Below, in pieces: positions 8,643-18,070 of a stretch of 64,000 nt of DNA. Under the pieces are notes generated by a model. That model was not told the DNA's origin, did no database searches, and worked only from the letters and a program-made list of their open reading frames with translations. The position numbers and the translations under genes are program-made. The stretch's first letter is position 1, and the number at the start of each line of letters is the position of its first letter. This DNA comes from Salinibacterium sp. M195 (GTDB lineage Bacteria > Actinomycetota > Actinomycetes > Actinomycetales > Microbacteriaceae): contig NZ_CP040814.1 in NCBI RefSeq assembly GCF_019443965.1, forward strand, positions 1,054,001 through 1,118,000, read 5' to 3'.

Positions 8643-8685
8643 CACCGGTTGGAGGCCGGTGCACAGGTGCTGTTACAGACCTCCA
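8643..8685 (+). promoter_or_regulatory. Possible H-type RNA pseudoknot in the rpsM leader
   Basis: Stem 1 is CACCGG (8643-8648) with CCGGTG (8656-8661). Its loop bases TGGAGG (8650-8655) are fully complementary to CCTCCA (8680-8685). Loop lengths of one, zero and 18 nt are classical for an H-type pseudoknot. It ends about eight bases before the rpsM Shine-Dalgarno. Pairing is seen; a regulatory role is inferred by analogy with the alpha-operon leader of Escherichia coli. Confidence 0.5.
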
Positions 8686-8707
8686 CTCATTAACAGGAGA
8701 AGCCACT

Positions 8708-9082
8708 ATGGCACGTCTAGCCGGCGTCGACATCCCACGCGACAAGCGTGTAGAGGTCGCACTGACTTACATTTACGGTGTTGGCCGCACGAGGGCACTC
8801 AAAACCCTCGCCGACACACAAATCAGCGGAGAAATTCGCGTTCACGATCTGACCGATGACCAGCTCATCGTTCTTCGTGACTACATCGAAGGAAACTTCC
8901 AAGTAGAAGGTGACCTCCGCCGTGAGGTCGCAGCAGACATTCGCCGCAAGGTTGAAATCGGCAGCTACCAGGGTATCCGTCACCGTAAGGGACTGCCCGT
9001 TCACGGACAGCGCACGAAGACCAACGCTCGTACCCGCAAGGGCCCGAAGCGCACCGTAGCCGGCAAGAAGAAGGCCCGATAG
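8708..9082 (+). CDS. rpsM: 30S ribosomal protein S13
   Basis: Head protein of the small subunit, contacting the P-site tRNA and the large subunit. The 124-residue product starts [21 protein letters not shown]. It carries the family signature [22 protein letters not shown] and a basic tail. AACAGGAGAA lies just upstream of the ATG. It follows a 183-nt gap with a possible pseudoknot and leads the alpha-type operon rpsM-rpsK-rpoA-rplQ. Confidence 0.97.
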   Translation: MARLAGVDIPRDKRVEVALTYIYGVGRTRALKTLADTQISGEIRVHDLTDDQLIVLRDYIEGNFQVEGDLRREVAADIRRKVEIGSYQGIRHRKGLPVHGQRTKTNARTRKGPKRTVAGKKKAR

Positions 9083-9133
9083 ACCCTGGGTTCATTCCCA
9101 GCGTCGTCGCCATCAAAGTTTTAGGAGAAAACA

Positions 9134-9532
9134 ATGGCAGCACCAAAATCGGCCGCTCGTAAGCCGCGTCGTAAAGAGAAGAAGAACATTGCAGTGGGCC
9201 AGGCTCACATCAAGTCAACGTTCAACAACACCATCGTGACCATCACTGACCCCACCGGCGCTGTTCTTGCCTGGTCGTCGTCAGGTGTCGTCGGTTTCAA
9301 GGGATCGCGTAAGTCGACCCCTTACGCCGCACAGATGTCTGCTGAGTCGGCTGCACGCCAGGCTCAGGAGCACGGTGTCAAGAAGGTTGACGTTTTCGTC
9401 AAGGGACCGGGTTCAGGTCGCGAAACAGCGATTCGTTCGCTGCAGGCCGCTGGCCTCGAAGTGGGTTCGATCAACGACGTAACACCGCAGACGCACAATG
9501 GTTGCCGTCCGCCCAAGCGTCGTCGCGTTTAG
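9134..9532 (+). CDS. rpsK: 30S ribosomal protein S11
   Basis: Platform protein of the small subunit near the mRNA exit. The 132 residues include [18 protein letters not shown], the signature [18 protein letters not shown] and the C-terminal [12 protein letters not shown], all characteristic of S11. AGGAGAA lies upstream of the ATG. In E. coli rpsD comes next. Here the next gene is rpoA, after a gap with three hairpins. Confidence 0.97.
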   Translation: MAAPKSAARKPRRKEKKNIAVGQAHIKSTFNNTIVTITDPTGAVLAWSSSGVVGFKGSRKSTPYAAQMSAESAARQAQEHGVKKVDVFVKGPGSGRETAIRSLQAAGLEVGSINDVTPQTHNGCRPPKRRRV

Positions 9533-9577
9533 TTTCACGCCGTACTAACCGGGCAACCGGCTAGTGCTGGCGTCGTG

Positions 9578-9677
9578 GCGAGGGCCCGCTGTGGCCCTCG
9601 CTCACAGTTCCAGCGCACAACTCAAAAAACGACGGGCCAGCCACCCGTCGCCCCCAAGTGTCATATAGCGGACACTT
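9578..9677 (+). promoter_or_regulatory. Three successive hairpins between rpsK and rpoA
   Basis: The 163-bp gap holds three perfect stems: 9 bp (9578-9586/9593-9601), 7 bp (9630-9636/9644-9650) and 7 bp (9656-9662/9671-9677). The last ends a few bases before the rpoA ribosome site. None is followed by a T-run, so they may be RNA-processing or autoregulatory structures rather than terminators. Confidence 0.55.
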
Positions 9678-9695
9678 TGCCGAAAGGAATCACCA

Positions 9696-10691
9696 GTGCT
9701 CATTGCACAGCGTCCCACCCTTGCTGAGGAGAACATCTCCGAATTCCGTTCACGGTTCGTCATTGAGCCGCTCGAACCTGGTTTCGGTTACACCCTCGGA
9801 AACTCCATCCGCCGTACCCTTCTTTCGTCGATCCCCGGAGCAGCTGTCACCAGCATCCGTATCGATGGAGTTCTTCACGAGTTCAGCACCGTCGCCGGTG
9901 TTAAAGAAGACGTCACTGAGGTCATCCTCAACATCAAGAACCTCGTTGTTTCCAGCGAGCACGATGAGCCCATCACCGCTTACCTGCGCAAGCAGGGTGC
10001 TGGTGAGGTTACGGCCGCTGACATCTCCGCACCTGCCGGTGTAGAGATTCACAACCCCGAGCTCGTCATCGCAACGCTCAATGACAAGGCCAAGTTTGAA
10101 CTTGAGCTGACCATCGAGCGTGGCCGCGGTTACGTCACTGCAACTCAGAACCGCAGCGAGTTCAGCGAAGCCGGCCAGATTCCGGTCGACTCGATCTACT
10201 CGCCCGTACTCAAGGTCACTTACCGCGTCGAGGCAACTCGCGCCGGTGAGCGCACTGACTTTGACCGCCTGGTTGTGGATGTCGAAACTAAGTCAGCAAT
10301 CACCCCGCGTGATGCCATCGCTTCCGCCGGTCGCACACTGACCGAACTGTTCGGACTCGCTCGCGAGCTCAACACGGCAGCCGAGGGTATCGAGATTGGT
10401 CCTGCACCGGTTGACGCCGTGCTCTCGACTGAGCTCAGCATGCCGATCGAAGATCTTGATCTTTCGGTGCGCAGCTACAACTGCCTCAAGCGCGAAGGAA
10501 TCAACACCGTCAGTGAACTGGTCGCTCTTTCCGAGACCCAGCTCATGAACATCCGTAACTTCGGTCAGAAGTCGGTTGATGAAGTACGCGACAAGCTCGT
10601 CGAGATGGGACTGTCGTTGAAAGACAGCGTTCCCGGATTCGACAGCGCGCACTTCTACGGCGGATACGCCGACGACGAGACCAACGCTTGA
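9696..10691 (+). CDS. rpoA: DNA-directed RNA polymerase subunit alpha
   Basis: Assembles the polymerase core and contacts activators and UP elements. The 331-residue protein has the N-terminal dimerisation domain ([24 protein letters not shown] region near residues 20-40). After a linker comes the helix-hairpin-helix C-terminal domain ([19 protein letters not shown] to the end). The GTG start follows GAAAGGA. Length and domain order are standard for actinobacteria. Confidence 0.97.
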   Translation: MLIAQRPTLAEENISEFRSRFVIEPLEPGFGYTLGNSIRRTLLSSIPGAAVTSIRIDGVLHEFSTVAGVKEDVTEVILNIKNLVVSSEHDEPITAYLRKQGAGEVTAADISAPAGVEIHNPELVIATLNDKAKFELELTIERGRGYVTATQNRSEFSEAGQIPVDSIYSPVLKVTYRVEATRAGERTDFDRLVVDVETKSAITPRDAIASAGRTLTELFGLARELNTAAEGIEIGPAPVDAVLSTELSMPIEDLDLSVRSYNCLKREGINTVSELVALSETQLMNIRNFGQKSVDEVRDKLVEMGLSLKDSVPGFDSAHFYGGYADDETNA

Positions 10692-10729
10692 GCCACTGGC
10701 TCGAACCTTTGACACTGGAGAACTAGAAA

Positions 10730-11254
10730 ATGCCTACACCTACTAAGGGCCCGCGTCTCGGCGGTGGACCGGCGCACGAGCGCCACATGCTTGCCAACTT
10801 GGCCGCAGCCCTGTTCACGCACAAGAGCATCAAGACAACGGAAATGCGTGCCAAGCGCTTGCGTCCCGTTGCTGAGCGCCTGATCACGTTCGCGAAGAAG
10901 GGTGACTTGCACAACCGTCGCCGCGCGCTCGGAATCATTGGCGACAAGACCGTCATCCACGAACTCTTCACGGTTATCGCACCGCAGGTTGAGAACCGTG
11001 ACGGCGGCTACACCCGCATCACGAAGCTTGGCTTCCGCAAGGGAGACAACGCTTCGATGGTTCAGATGGAGCTCGTTCTTGAGCCCGTAACACCTAAGAA
11101 GAAGTCGCCGAAGGCTGCCGCTAAGGCAGAGCCGAAGGCCGCTGCAGAAGAGCCAGCCGTTGAGGAAGCTCCTGTTGACGAAGTTGCAACCGAAGACGTA
11201 GCCGTTGAGGCTCCTGCTGAGGACGCTGCTGCAGAGACTGCAGAAGAGAAGTAA
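10730..11254 (+). CDS. rplQ: 50S ribosomal protein L17 with acidic C-terminal tail
   Basis: Large-subunit protein near the tunnel exit. The core, up to about residue 118, has the L17 motifs [20 protein letters not shown] and [21 protein letters not shown] tail of about 55 residues rich in Ala, Glu, Val and Pro follows ([20 protein letters not shown]). Such tails are common on actinobacterial L17 and make the protein longer than the ~127 residues of E. coli. A GGAGAA site precedes the ATG. A strong terminator follows. Confidence 0.95.
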   Translation: MPTPTKGPRLGGGPAHERHMLANLAAALFTHKSIKTTEMRAKRLRPVAERLITFAKKGDLHNRRRALGIIGDKTVIHELFTVIAPQVENRDGGYTRITKLGFRKGDNASMVQMELVLEPVTPKKKSPKAAAKAEPKAAAEEPAVEEAPVDEVATEDVAVEAPAEDAAAETAEEK

Positions 11255-11267
11255 CTTTCTTCGTGAG

Positions 11268-11307
11268 AGAAAACCCCGGTTCCGCCTCGTGCGGGCCGGG
11301 GTTTTCT
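11268..11307 (+). terminator. Rho-independent terminator after rplQ
   Basis: A perfect 12-bp stem (11268-11279 with 11296-11307) contains CCCCGG/CCGGGG and runs into TTTTCTT. The 16-nt loop can form a further small CCGC/GCGG stem. It closes the alpha-type operon 14 bases after the rplQ stop. It lies only 20 bases before truA, so truA is probably transcribed partly by read-through. Confidence 0.9.
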
Positions 11308-11327
11308 TCGTGAAATAGGATTGAATA

Positions 11328-12275
11328 ATGGATCAGCAGACACCCGTCGACTCGACTACCGAGTCGACTTCTGACCCCGAAGTCAGCGATTTTCTGGATC
11401 CTTCGAAGACTCGGCTTCGGCTGGACATCTCGTACGACGGCACCAATTTTTTTGGCTGGGGAAAACAGCCTGTGCTCCGCACCGTTCAGGGCACGATCGA
11501 AGACGCGCTCAGCGTCATTTTCCGTCGTTTCGGTGTGATCCCCACTCTCATAGTGGCGGGCCGTACGGATGCTGGCGTGCACGCGAGTGGCCAGGTTGCT
11601 CATCTGGATCTCACTGAAGCGCAGCTACATAGCCTCGATCGCCCTCGCCGGGGAAATATGGGTGGAAAGCGGTACGACGGCCCGGCCTCGTTGGCGCGAC
11701 GAATTAACGGCATCGCGGGGTTGGAAGCGGATATTCACGTATCGAGCTCCGAAATTGCCGCTGATGGTTTCGATGCGCGTTTCTCTCCCTTGTGGCGCCG
11801 CTATGAATACCGGATCGCTGACAATGAGTCGCCGCGGGACCCGCGATATCGCAACCACACGGTCTGGTACCCGGCGACGCTCGATGTCGATGCCATGAAC
11901 TCGGCAGCGAACGAACTGCTGGGACTCCACGATTGGGCGGCGTACTGCAAGCCCCGTGAAGGTGCATCAACAGTGCGTTGGCTTGAGCATTTCCGCTGGC
12001 GCCGTAATGAGGAGGGCATCATCGTCGCGGAAGTTCGCGCGGATGCCTTCTGTCACAGCATGGTTCGATCTTTGGTCGGTGCTGGCGTTTTTGTCGGTCA
12101 GGGCAAGCTGGAGATCGCACGCCCTGTCGAAATTCGGGATGAACGATCAAAGGGGAGTGAGTACAAGGTCATGCCGGCCAAGGGACTTACTCTCGTCGAA
12201 GTGGGTTACCCGCCGGATGACGGCCTGGCAGCTCGAGCAGAACTTACGCGCTCACATCGCGTACCCATGGACTGA
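11328..12275 (+). CDS. truA: tRNA pseudouridine(38-40) synthase TruA
   Basis: Converts uridines 38-40 in the tRNA anticodon arm to pseudouridine. The 315-residue protein has the catalytic aspartate (Asp81) in VAGRTDAGVHASGQV. It also has the family motifs LDISYDGTNFFGWGKQ and RADAFCHSMVRSLVGA. An N-terminal acidic extension of about 28 residues precedes the conserved core. AGGA lies before the ATG. The location between rplQ and rplM is the usual actinobacterial one. Confidence 0.95.
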   Translation: MDQQTPVDSTTESTSDPEVSDFLDPSKTRLRLDISYDGTNFFGWGKQPVLRTVQGTIEDALSVIFRRFGVIPTLIVAGRTDAGVHASGQVAHLDLTEAQLHSLDRPRRGNMGGKRYDGPASLARRINGIAGLEADIHVSSSEIAADGFDARFSPLWRRYEYRIADNESPRDPRYRNHTVWYPATLDVDAMNSAANELLGLHDWAAYCKPREGASTVRWLEHFRWRRNEEGIIVAEVRADAFCHSMVRSLVGAGVFVGQGKLEIARPVEIRDERSKGSEYKVMPAKGLTLVEVGYPPDDGLAARAELTRSHRVPMD

Positions 12276-12286
12276 CAACCACTAAG

Positions 12287-12316
12287 AGTTCGCCACGTTT
12301 GCCGCGTCGGCGAACT
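12287..12316 (+). terminator. Weak hairpin after truA
   Basis: AGTTCGCC (12287-12294) pairs with GGCGAACT (12309-12316) around a 14-nt loop, 11 bases after the truA stop. There is no clear T-run, so it may only be a weak terminator. The rest of the 183-bp gap before rplM contains no gene that I can support. Confidence 0.4.
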
Positions 12317-12458
12317 TCCGCTAGAGTTGACCCTTGGTGTCTGCGCTATAAGAGCGCGACATCCGATCATGAGCCCTCCACCGGCATTGTTTCTTCTGAA
12401 ACAACCATCGGAGCGGGATTCACGAACACCTCACTCGATCAATGAAAGCAGCACTATT

Positions 12459-12905
12459 GTGACGCGTACATATTCGCCCAAGCCCGACGACGTCAAGCGG
12501 GAATGGGTCATCATCGACGCCGCCGACATCGTTCTCGGCCGTCTCGCCAGCCACGCAGCGATTTTGCTCCGTGGAAAGCACAAGGCCACCTTTGCTCCTC
12601 ACATGGACATGGGTGACTTCGTTATCATCATCAACGCTGAGAAGGTTGCCCTCACCGGCTCCAAGCTCGCGAAGAAGAAGGCCTACCGTCACTCCGGTTA
12701 CCCGGGCGGGCTCACGGCCACCACGTACGCCGAGATGCTGGAGAAGCACCCCACTCGTGCGGTTGAAAAAGCCGTCCGTGGAATGCTCCCCAAGAACTCA
12801 CTCGGTCGCGCTCAGCTCTCCAAACTGAAGGTCTACGCCGGCACTGAGCACCCTCACGCTGCTCAGCAGCCAACTCCGTACACCCTCTCCCAGGTCGCTC
12901 AGTAG
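12459..12905 (+). CDS. rplM: 50S ribosomal protein L13
   Basis: Early-assembly protein of the large subunit. From the GTG at 12459 the product is 148 residues, the normal L13 length. Motifs include [37 protein letters not shown] and [14 protein letters not shown]. The frame is open upstream to 12327, but that would add 44 residues with no counterpart in the family. The ribosome site (GAAAGC) is weak. It forms a pair with rpsI. Confidence 0.95.
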   Translation: MTRTYSPKPDDVKREWVIIDAADIVLGRLASHAAILLRGKHKATFAPHMDMGDFVIIINAEKVALTGSKLAKKKAYRHSGYPGGLTATTYAEMLEKHPTRAVEKAVRGMLPKNSLGRAQLSKLKVYAGTEHPHAAQQPTPYTLSQVAQ

Positions 12906-12946
12906 CGCCCGCGCTTTACGAAGCAAAGATAAAAGGACTTATTACA

Positions 12947-13435
12947 GTGGCTAAGATCGAAGATTCAATCACCGAGGGTGCACCCGAGTCGTACACGACC
13001 GAGTCGGCAGCAGTTGAGGCGCCAAGCGCACCTCGCCCCGTTCTCACCGTTCCCGGCGCAGCCGTCGGACGTCGCAAGCAGGCAATTGCCCGCGTGCGTC
13101 TCGTTCCCGGTTCGGGCACCATCACGGTCAACGGCCGTGAGCTCGCCGAGTACTTCCCCAACAAGCTTCACCAGCAGCTCATCAACGACCCGTTCAAGGT
13201 TCTTGACCTGCTCGGCGGTTACGACGTAATCGCACGCATCACCGGTGGTGGCCCCTCGGGCCAGGCCGGCGCATTGCGTCTCGGCATCTCTCGTTCGCTC
13301 AACCAGATCGACGAAGAGAACAACCGTGCGATCCTCAAGAAGGCTGGCTTCCTTACGCGTGACGCTCGCGTCAAGGAGCGTAAGAAGGCTGGACTCAAGA
13401 AGGCCCGTAAGGCTCCGCAGTTCTCGAAGCGCTAA
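12947..13435 (+). CDS. rpsI: 30S ribosomal protein S9
   Basis: Small-subunit protein whose C-terminal arm reaches the P site. The 162-residue product has a roughly 35-residue acidic N-terminal extension common in actinobacteria. The core is [19 protein letters not shown], with [21 protein letters not shown] and the terminal arginine in APQFSKR. The GTG start follows AAAGGAC. It is co-transcribed with rplM, and glmM begins 26 bases later. Confidence 0.96.
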   Translation: MAKIEDSITEGAPESYTTESAAVEAPSAPRPVLTVPGAAVGRRKQAIARVRLVPGSGTITVNGRELAEYFPNKLHQQLINDPFKVLDLLGGYDVIARITGGGPSGQAGALRLGISRSLNQIDEENNRAILKKAGFLTRDARVKERKKAGLKKARKAPQFSKR

Positions 13436-13461
13436 CCCGCTTTCCCTGCTAGCGGCAACGC

Positions 13462-14823
13462 ATGGCACGTCTTTTTGGTACAGATGGTGTTCGTGGTTTA
13501 GCGAACAGTGATCTTACTGTCGAGCTTGCGCTCGGCCTGGCTCAGTCGGCAGCAGTCGTACTGGGTCAGGGTCGAGTTGCTGATGGTCGGCGCGCTTCAG
13601 GCCGCCGACCGGTCGCAGTTGTTGCACGCGATCCCCGCGTATCCGGCGAATTCATTTCCGCCGCGGTATCCGCGGGGCTCGCGAGCTCTGGCGTCGATGT
13701 TTTCGACGCCGGAGTAATTCCCACCCCGGCAGCAGCGTTCCTCGTTGCCGACTTTAAAGCCGACCTCGGAGTCATGATCTCCGCGTCGCACAACCCCGCC
13801 CCAGACAACGGAATTAAGTTTTTCGGTCAGGGCGGCGTAAAACTTCCCGATGAGGTCGAAGACCGCATCGAAGAGGCGCTTGCTGCGCCGAGCCTCGCTC
13901 CCACGGGCGTCGAGGTAGGCCGTATTCGCCGGTTCGCCGATGCTGAAGACCGTTATGTTGTGCACTTATTGTCAACGCTGCCGAACCAGCTTGGTGGCAT
14001 CCACGTCGTGCTCGATTGTGCGCACGGTGCCGCTTCCGGCGTCTCGCCGCAGGTCTTCACAGATGCCGGTGCCAAAGTCACCGTGATCGGTGCTGATCCT
14101 GACGGCATCAACATTAACGACGGTGTGGGCTCAACTCACCTCGATAACCTCGCTGCCGCGGTTCTTTCGCACGGTGCGGATATCGGAATTGCTCATGACG
14201 GCGACGCTGATCGCTGCCTCGCCGTAGACAAAGACGGCAAGGTCGTTGATGGCGATCAAATCATGGCGATTCTTGCGGTCTCGATGGCCGAGCGTGGGGT
14301 GCTTCACAACCGCACGCTGGTAGCAACGGTCATGAGCAACCTTGGTCTCCGCCGAGCTATGGCCGAGCACAACATTGAGATGCTCGAAACTAAAGTGGGC
14401 GACCGCTACGTGCTCGAAGCACTTGGTGAGCATGGGCTTTCACTCGGTGGTGAACAGTCGGGACACGTCATCATGACCAAGTTTGCGACGACTGGTGACG
14501 GAATCCTCACCGGTCTTCATCTGGTCGCCGAAATGGAACGAACAGGCAAGACTCTGGCTGAGTTGGCGTCTGTGATGACGATCTACCCACAGGTGCTCGT
14601 GAACGTTCGCGGTGTTGACCACCACTCGCTGGGCTCAGACGCGGTAATCGCTGACGCGGTTGCTGTGGTGGAAGCAGAGCTCGGAGACACGGGTCGAGTC
14701 TTGCTGCGAGCATCCGGCACTGAACCTATGGTTCGCGTGATGGTCGAAGCAGAGCACCAAGAAATCGCGCAGCAGATGGCTGAACGCCTCGCCGCGGTGG
14801 TTCGCACGCAACTCAGCCACTAG
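13462..14823 (+). CDS. glmM: Phosphoglucosamine mutase
   Basis: Interconverts glucosamine 6-phosphate and glucosamine 1-phosphate for UDP-GlcNAc and peptidoglycan synthesis. The 453-residue protein begins [18 protein letters not shown]. The active phosphoserine is Ser109 in [13 protein letters not shown], the Mg-binding loop is [12 protein letters not shown], and the phosphate-binding loop [12 protein letters not shown] is near the C-terminus. No strong Shine-Dalgarno is visible. Transcription is likely continuous from rpsI. The product works with GlmS, encoded nearby. Confidence 0.97.
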   Translation: MARLFGTDGVRGLANSDLTVELALGLAQSAAVVLGQGRVADGRRASGRRPVAVVARDPRVSGEFISAAVSAGLASSGVDVFDAGVIPTPAAAFLVADFKADLGVMISASHNPAPDNGIKFFGQGGVKLPDEVEDRIEEALAAPSLAPTGVEVGRIRRFADAEDRYVVHLLSTLPNQLGGIHVVLDCAHGAASGVSPQVFTDAGAKVTVIGADPDGININDGVGSTHLDNLAAAVLSHGADIGIAHDGDADRCLAVDKDGKVVDGDQIMAILAVSMAERGVLHNRTLVATVMSNLGLRRAMAEHNIEMLETKVGDRYVLEALGEHGLSLGGEQSGHVIMTKFATTGDGILTGLHLVAEMERTGKTLAELASVMTIYPQVLVNVRGVDHHSLGSDAVIADAVAVVEAELGDTGRVLLRASGTEPMVRVMVEAEHQEIAQQMAERLAAVVRTQLSH

Positions 14824-14833
14824 CGTTCCCGCT

Positions 14834-15793
14834 TTAGGTCTTACGGAGCAGAACTTTCGATACTGCGTGATTGGCATCCTTGCGCAAGATCAAAGACGCG
14901 CGAGGTCGGGTCGGCAACACGTTCTGGATGAGGTTCGGCTCGTTGGTCAGCTTCCACACCTGTTGCGCGCGCGCCCGTGCTGCACTCTCGGTGAGGTTGG
15001 CGAAGCGATGGAAGTACGATCGCGGGTTGCTGAACGCTCCACGTTGGAGCCGTAAGAAGCGTTCCTCGTACCAGTGCGCAATGTCGCTCGTGCGAGCATC
15101 CACATAGATAGTGAAGTCGAACAGGTCGCTGACGGCGAGTTTGTTGGTCGTGGACGGCGGCTGAAGGACGTTGAGGCCTTCAACGATGAGTACGTCTGGT
15201 TTGCGCACCGTTATACCGGCGTTCGGAACGATGTCGTAGGCCAGGTGCGAGTAGAAGGGGGCCCGCACTTCGGGCTCTCCAGCCTTGATCTTGCTGACGA
15301 ACCGGAGCAGAGCCCGTCGGTCGTAGCTCTCAGGGAATCCTTTTCGTTCGAGGATGCCGCGCCGTTCGAGCTCGGCGTTGGGGTGCAGAAAACCGTCGGT
15401 GGTGACAAGTTCGACGCGGGGGGTGCCTTCCCAGCGGGAGAGAAGCTCGCGCAGGAGTCGTGCGATCGTGGACTTACCCACGGCTACTGAGCCTGCGACG
15501 CCGATGACAAATGGCGTGCTGGTGGTGGTGGCGCCCAAAAACTGTGTGGTGGCGGCATGCAGCCGCTGAGCGTTCTCGGCATAAAGATTGAGCAGGCGGC
15601 TGAGCGGCAGATAGACCTCAGAGACCTCGGTGAGGTCGAGTTCATCCCCGAGTCCGCGCAGCTCGATGAGCTCTGTCTGCGACAGCGGAACCTTCATTTT
15701 TGGCGCAAGTTCAGCCCAATCGCTCCGATCGATTTCGAGAAAGGGAGAGATATGACCGTGTGCGGAGCCGTTTTCATGCATCGCGTTCATCAT
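14834..15793 (-). CDS. coaA: Pantothenate kinase (type I)
   Basis: Phosphorylates pantothenate, the first step of coenzyme A synthesis. The 319-residue product has the P-loop [16 protein letters not shown], the substrate segment [18 protein letters not shown] and [13 protein letters not shown]. These are the hallmarks of the prokaryotic type I kinase. Three nearby ATGs (15793, 15790, 15781) are possible starts; none has a good ribosome site. It is convergent with glmM and divergent from glmS. Confidence 0.95.
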   Translation of the reverse strand: MMNAMHENGSAHGHISPFLEIDRSDWAELAPKMKVPLSQTELIELRGLGDELDLTEVSEVYLPLSRLLNLYAENAQRLHAATTQFLGATTTSTPFVIGVAGSVAVGKSTIARLLRELLSRWEGTPRVELVTTDGFLHPNAELERRGILERKGFPESYDRRALLRFVSKIKAGEPEVRAPFYSHLAYDIVPNAGITVRKPDVLIVEGLNVLQPPSTTNKLAVSDLFDFTIYVDARTSDIAHWYEERFLRLQRGAFSNPRSYFHRFANLTESAARARAQQVWKLTNEPNLIQNVLPTRPRASLILRKDANHAVSKVLLRKT

Positions 15794-15823
15794 AACGGCG
15801 CACGGATACCCAGCTTGGGCAAC

Positions 15824-15829
15824 TAAACT
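15824..15829 (+). promoter_or_regulatory. -10 box placing the glmS start at the transcript 5' end
   Basis: TAAACT fits TANNNT and ends seven bases before the glmS ATG, the normal distance to a transcription start. No Shine-Dalgarno lies between, so the mRNA is predicted to be leaderless. The -35 region is not conserved. Confidence 0.55.
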
Positions 15830-15836
15830 CGTATTT

Positions 15837-17687
15837 ATGTGTGGAATTGTTGGTTACGTCGGTAACAACCAAAGCCTTGAGGTACTCCTCGGCGGTCTTA
15901 AGCGTCTCGAATACCGGGGTTACGACTCCGCTGGTGTCGCCATTATTGACGACGCCGGAAAGCTGGGAACGCGCAAGCGTGCCGGCAAGCTGAAGATGCT
16001 TTTGGATGATCTTGAGGAAAACCCGCTCAGCAACGGAGCGACGGGAATCGGTCACACTCGTTGGGCAACTCACGGTGGTCCGACTGATGGCAACGCTCAC
16101 CCTCATCTGAGCAGTGACCACAAGCTCGCGCTCATTCACAACGGCATCATCGAGAACTTTTCTGAGCTGAAGAATGAGCTGCTTCTCGAGGGCGAATCGT
16201 TCCTAAGCGAGACGGACACTGAGGTTGCCGCAGTTCTCGTCGGCCGCGAATATGACAAGACCGGTGACTTGACTGCGGCCATGCGCGGCGTTGTCGCACG
16301 ACTCGAGGGAGCGTTCACTCTTCTCGCCGTGCACGAAGATCAGCCCGGCGTTGTCGTCGGGGCTCGCCGCAATTCACCGCTGGTGATCGGCTTGGGCGAC
16401 GGTGAGAACTTCCTGGGCTCCGACGTTGCCGCCTTTGTTGAGTTCACGCGCCGTGCTGTGGCTGTTGGCCAAGATCAGATCGTCACGATCCGCCCCGACA
16501 CGGTTGACGTCACCGACTTCGATGGCAATGCCGTCGAATTCGAAGAGTTCGACATCGCCTGGGATGCTTCGGCGTCCGAAAAGGGTGGCTGGTCGAGCTT
16601 TATGGCTAAGGAAATCAGCGAAGAGCCGGATGCCGTAGCTAACACCATTCTTGGTCGCGTTCAGGATGGGCTGGTCAAGCTCACTGAGTTTGAGCCTCTC
16701 GGCGACGAAATCATTGCGAACATTGACCGCATTGTCGTTATTGCGTGCGGCACCGCTGCCTATGCAGGAATGCTCGGCAAGTACGCCATTGAGGCGTGGG
16801 CACGCGTTCCTGTTGATGTGGAGCTTGCTCACGAGTTCCGCTACCGCAACCCGATTCTGACCGAACGCACGCTCGTGATTTCGATTAGCCAGTCCGGCGA
16901 GACGATGGACACGCTCATGGCGGTTAAGTTCGCTATGGAATCTGGGGCGAAGGTTGTGTCGGTGTGCAACACGCACGGTGCCACGATTCCGCGCGAGTCG
17001 CACGCTGTCGTGTACACGCACGCTGGTCCTGAGGTTGCTGTGGCATCTACGAAGGCGTTTGTCGCCCAGATCACGGCGCTCTATTTGATCGGTTTGCACA
17101 TCGCGGGCGTTCGCGGCACTCTCAGCGAAGACGAAATTCGCGAGAACGTTGTCGAGTTGCAGGCGGTGCCAGACAAGATTTCTGAGGTGCTCGTGACCTC
17201 ACAGTCGATCAAGCAACTGGCGCACTGGATGACGGACACCCAGTCGGTGCTCTTCCTCGGTCGCCACGTTGGCTATCCCATCGCACTCGAGGGTGCCCTC
17301 AAGCTCAAGGAGCTCGCGTACATTCACGCCGAGGGCTTTGCCGCTGGAGAGCTGAAGCACGGCCCGATCGCACTCATTGAGCCTGGGCAGGTTGTCTTCG
17401 TAGTTGTCCCTAGCCCGCGCGATCCGAACTCGTTGCACAAGAAGGTTGTCTCGAACATTCAAGAGATTCGCGCTCGTGGCGCTCGCGTTATCGCGATTGC
17501 CGAGAAGGGCGATGCTGCAGTGTTGCCGTTCGCCGACGAAGTCATTCCTATTCCTTTGGCTGGACCGTTCTTCGAGCCACTTTTGGCTGTCATCCCGCTG
17601 CACATTTTTGGCATGGAACTTTCGGCAGCGAAGGGACTCGACGTAGACCAGCCTCGCAACCTCGCGAAGTCTGTCACCGTCGAATAG
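15837..17687 (+). CDS. glmS: Glutamine-fructose-6-phosphate aminotransferase (isomerising)
   Basis: Makes glucosamine 6-phosphate from fructose 6-phosphate and glutamine, the entry to UDP-GlcNAc. The 616-residue protein begins MCGIVGYVG, so Cys2 becomes the N-terminal nucleophile of the class II glutaminase domain (about residues 2-220). Two SIS sugar isomerase domains follow ([32 protein letters not shown]), ending in [15 protein letters not shown]. The missing Shine-Dalgarno and the adjacent -10 box suggest leaderless expression. acpS begins eight bases downstream. Confidence 0.98.
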   Translation: MCGIVGYVGNNQSLEVLLGGLKRLEYRGYDSAGVAIIDDAGKLGTRKRAGKLKMLLDDLEENPLSNGATGIGHTRWATHGGPTDGNAHPHLSSDHKLALIHNGIIENFSELKNELLLEGESFLSETDTEVAAVLVGREYDKTGDLTAAMRGVVARLEGAFTLLAVHEDQPGVVVGARRNSPLVIGLGDGENFLGSDVAAFVEFTRRAVAVGQDQIVTIRPDTVDVTDFDGNAVEFEEFDIAWDASASEKGGWSSFMAKEISEEPDAVANTILGRVQDGLVKLTEFEPLGDEIIANIDRIVVIACGTAAYAGMLGKYAIEAWARVPVDVELAHEFRYRNPILTERTLVISISQSGETMDTLMAVKFAMESGAKVVSVCNTHGATIPRESHAVVYTHAGPEVAVASTKAFVAQITALYLIGLHIAGVRGTLSEDEIRENVVELQAVPDKISEVLVTSQSIKQLAHWMTDTQSVLFLGRHVGYPIALEGALKLKELAYIHAEGFAAGELKHGPIALIEPGQVVFVVVPSPRDPNSLHKKVVSNIQEIRARGARVIAIAEKGDAAVLPFADEVIPIPLAGPFFEPLLAVIPLHIFGMELSAAKGLDVDQPRNLAKSVTVE

Positions 17688-17695
17688 GTTTCACC

Positions 17696-18070
17696 ATGAT
17701 TGTGGGGATCGGTGTGGATGTTGTCGACATCGCTCGTTTCGAGCGCGCGTTGCAGCGCACGCCGACCCTCACAACGCGCTTGTTCTCTGAGAGCGAACAA
17801 GTAAAGGATGGCGTTCTGCGTCCCCTTCGCTCGCTCGCTGGCCGGTTCGCGGCAAAAGAGGCGCTCATCAAGGCTCTCGGAGACTCAAGCGGAGTCACGT
17901 GGCACGATATGCGAGTCGTTTCTGACTCCCTCGGCAACCCGTCATTTGAACTTCTCAACTCCACGAAAGCTATCGCCGAACGGCAGGGAATTACGTCCGT
18001 GCACCTCTCGATGAGTCACGACGCAGGCATTGCGATCGCCTACGTTGTTGCGGAGGCGCACCATGACTGA
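17696..18070 (+). CDS. acpS: Holo-[acyl-carrier-protein] synthase
   Basis: Transfers the 4'-phosphopantetheine arm of CoA to acyl carrier protein. The 124-residue product has the metal-binding Asp8 in IVGIGVDVVDIARFERAL and the second motif GRFAAKEALIKALG. Length fits the AcpS type (about 120 residues). It overlaps the alanine racemase start by eight bases. Its CoA-derived substrate links it functionally to coaA nearby. Confidence 0.95.
   Translation: MIVGIGVDVVDIARFERALQRTPTLTTRLFSESEQVKDGVLRPLRSLAGRFAAKEALIKALGDSSGVTWHDMRVVSDSLGNPSFELLNSTKAIAERQGITSVHLSMSHDAGIAIAYVVAEAHHD

Noticed and set aside
12327..12352. TTGACC and TATAAG upstream of rplM as a promoter
   Set aside because: Spacing is only 14 bp, too short for a standard sigma-70-type promoter; kept out of the annotation.
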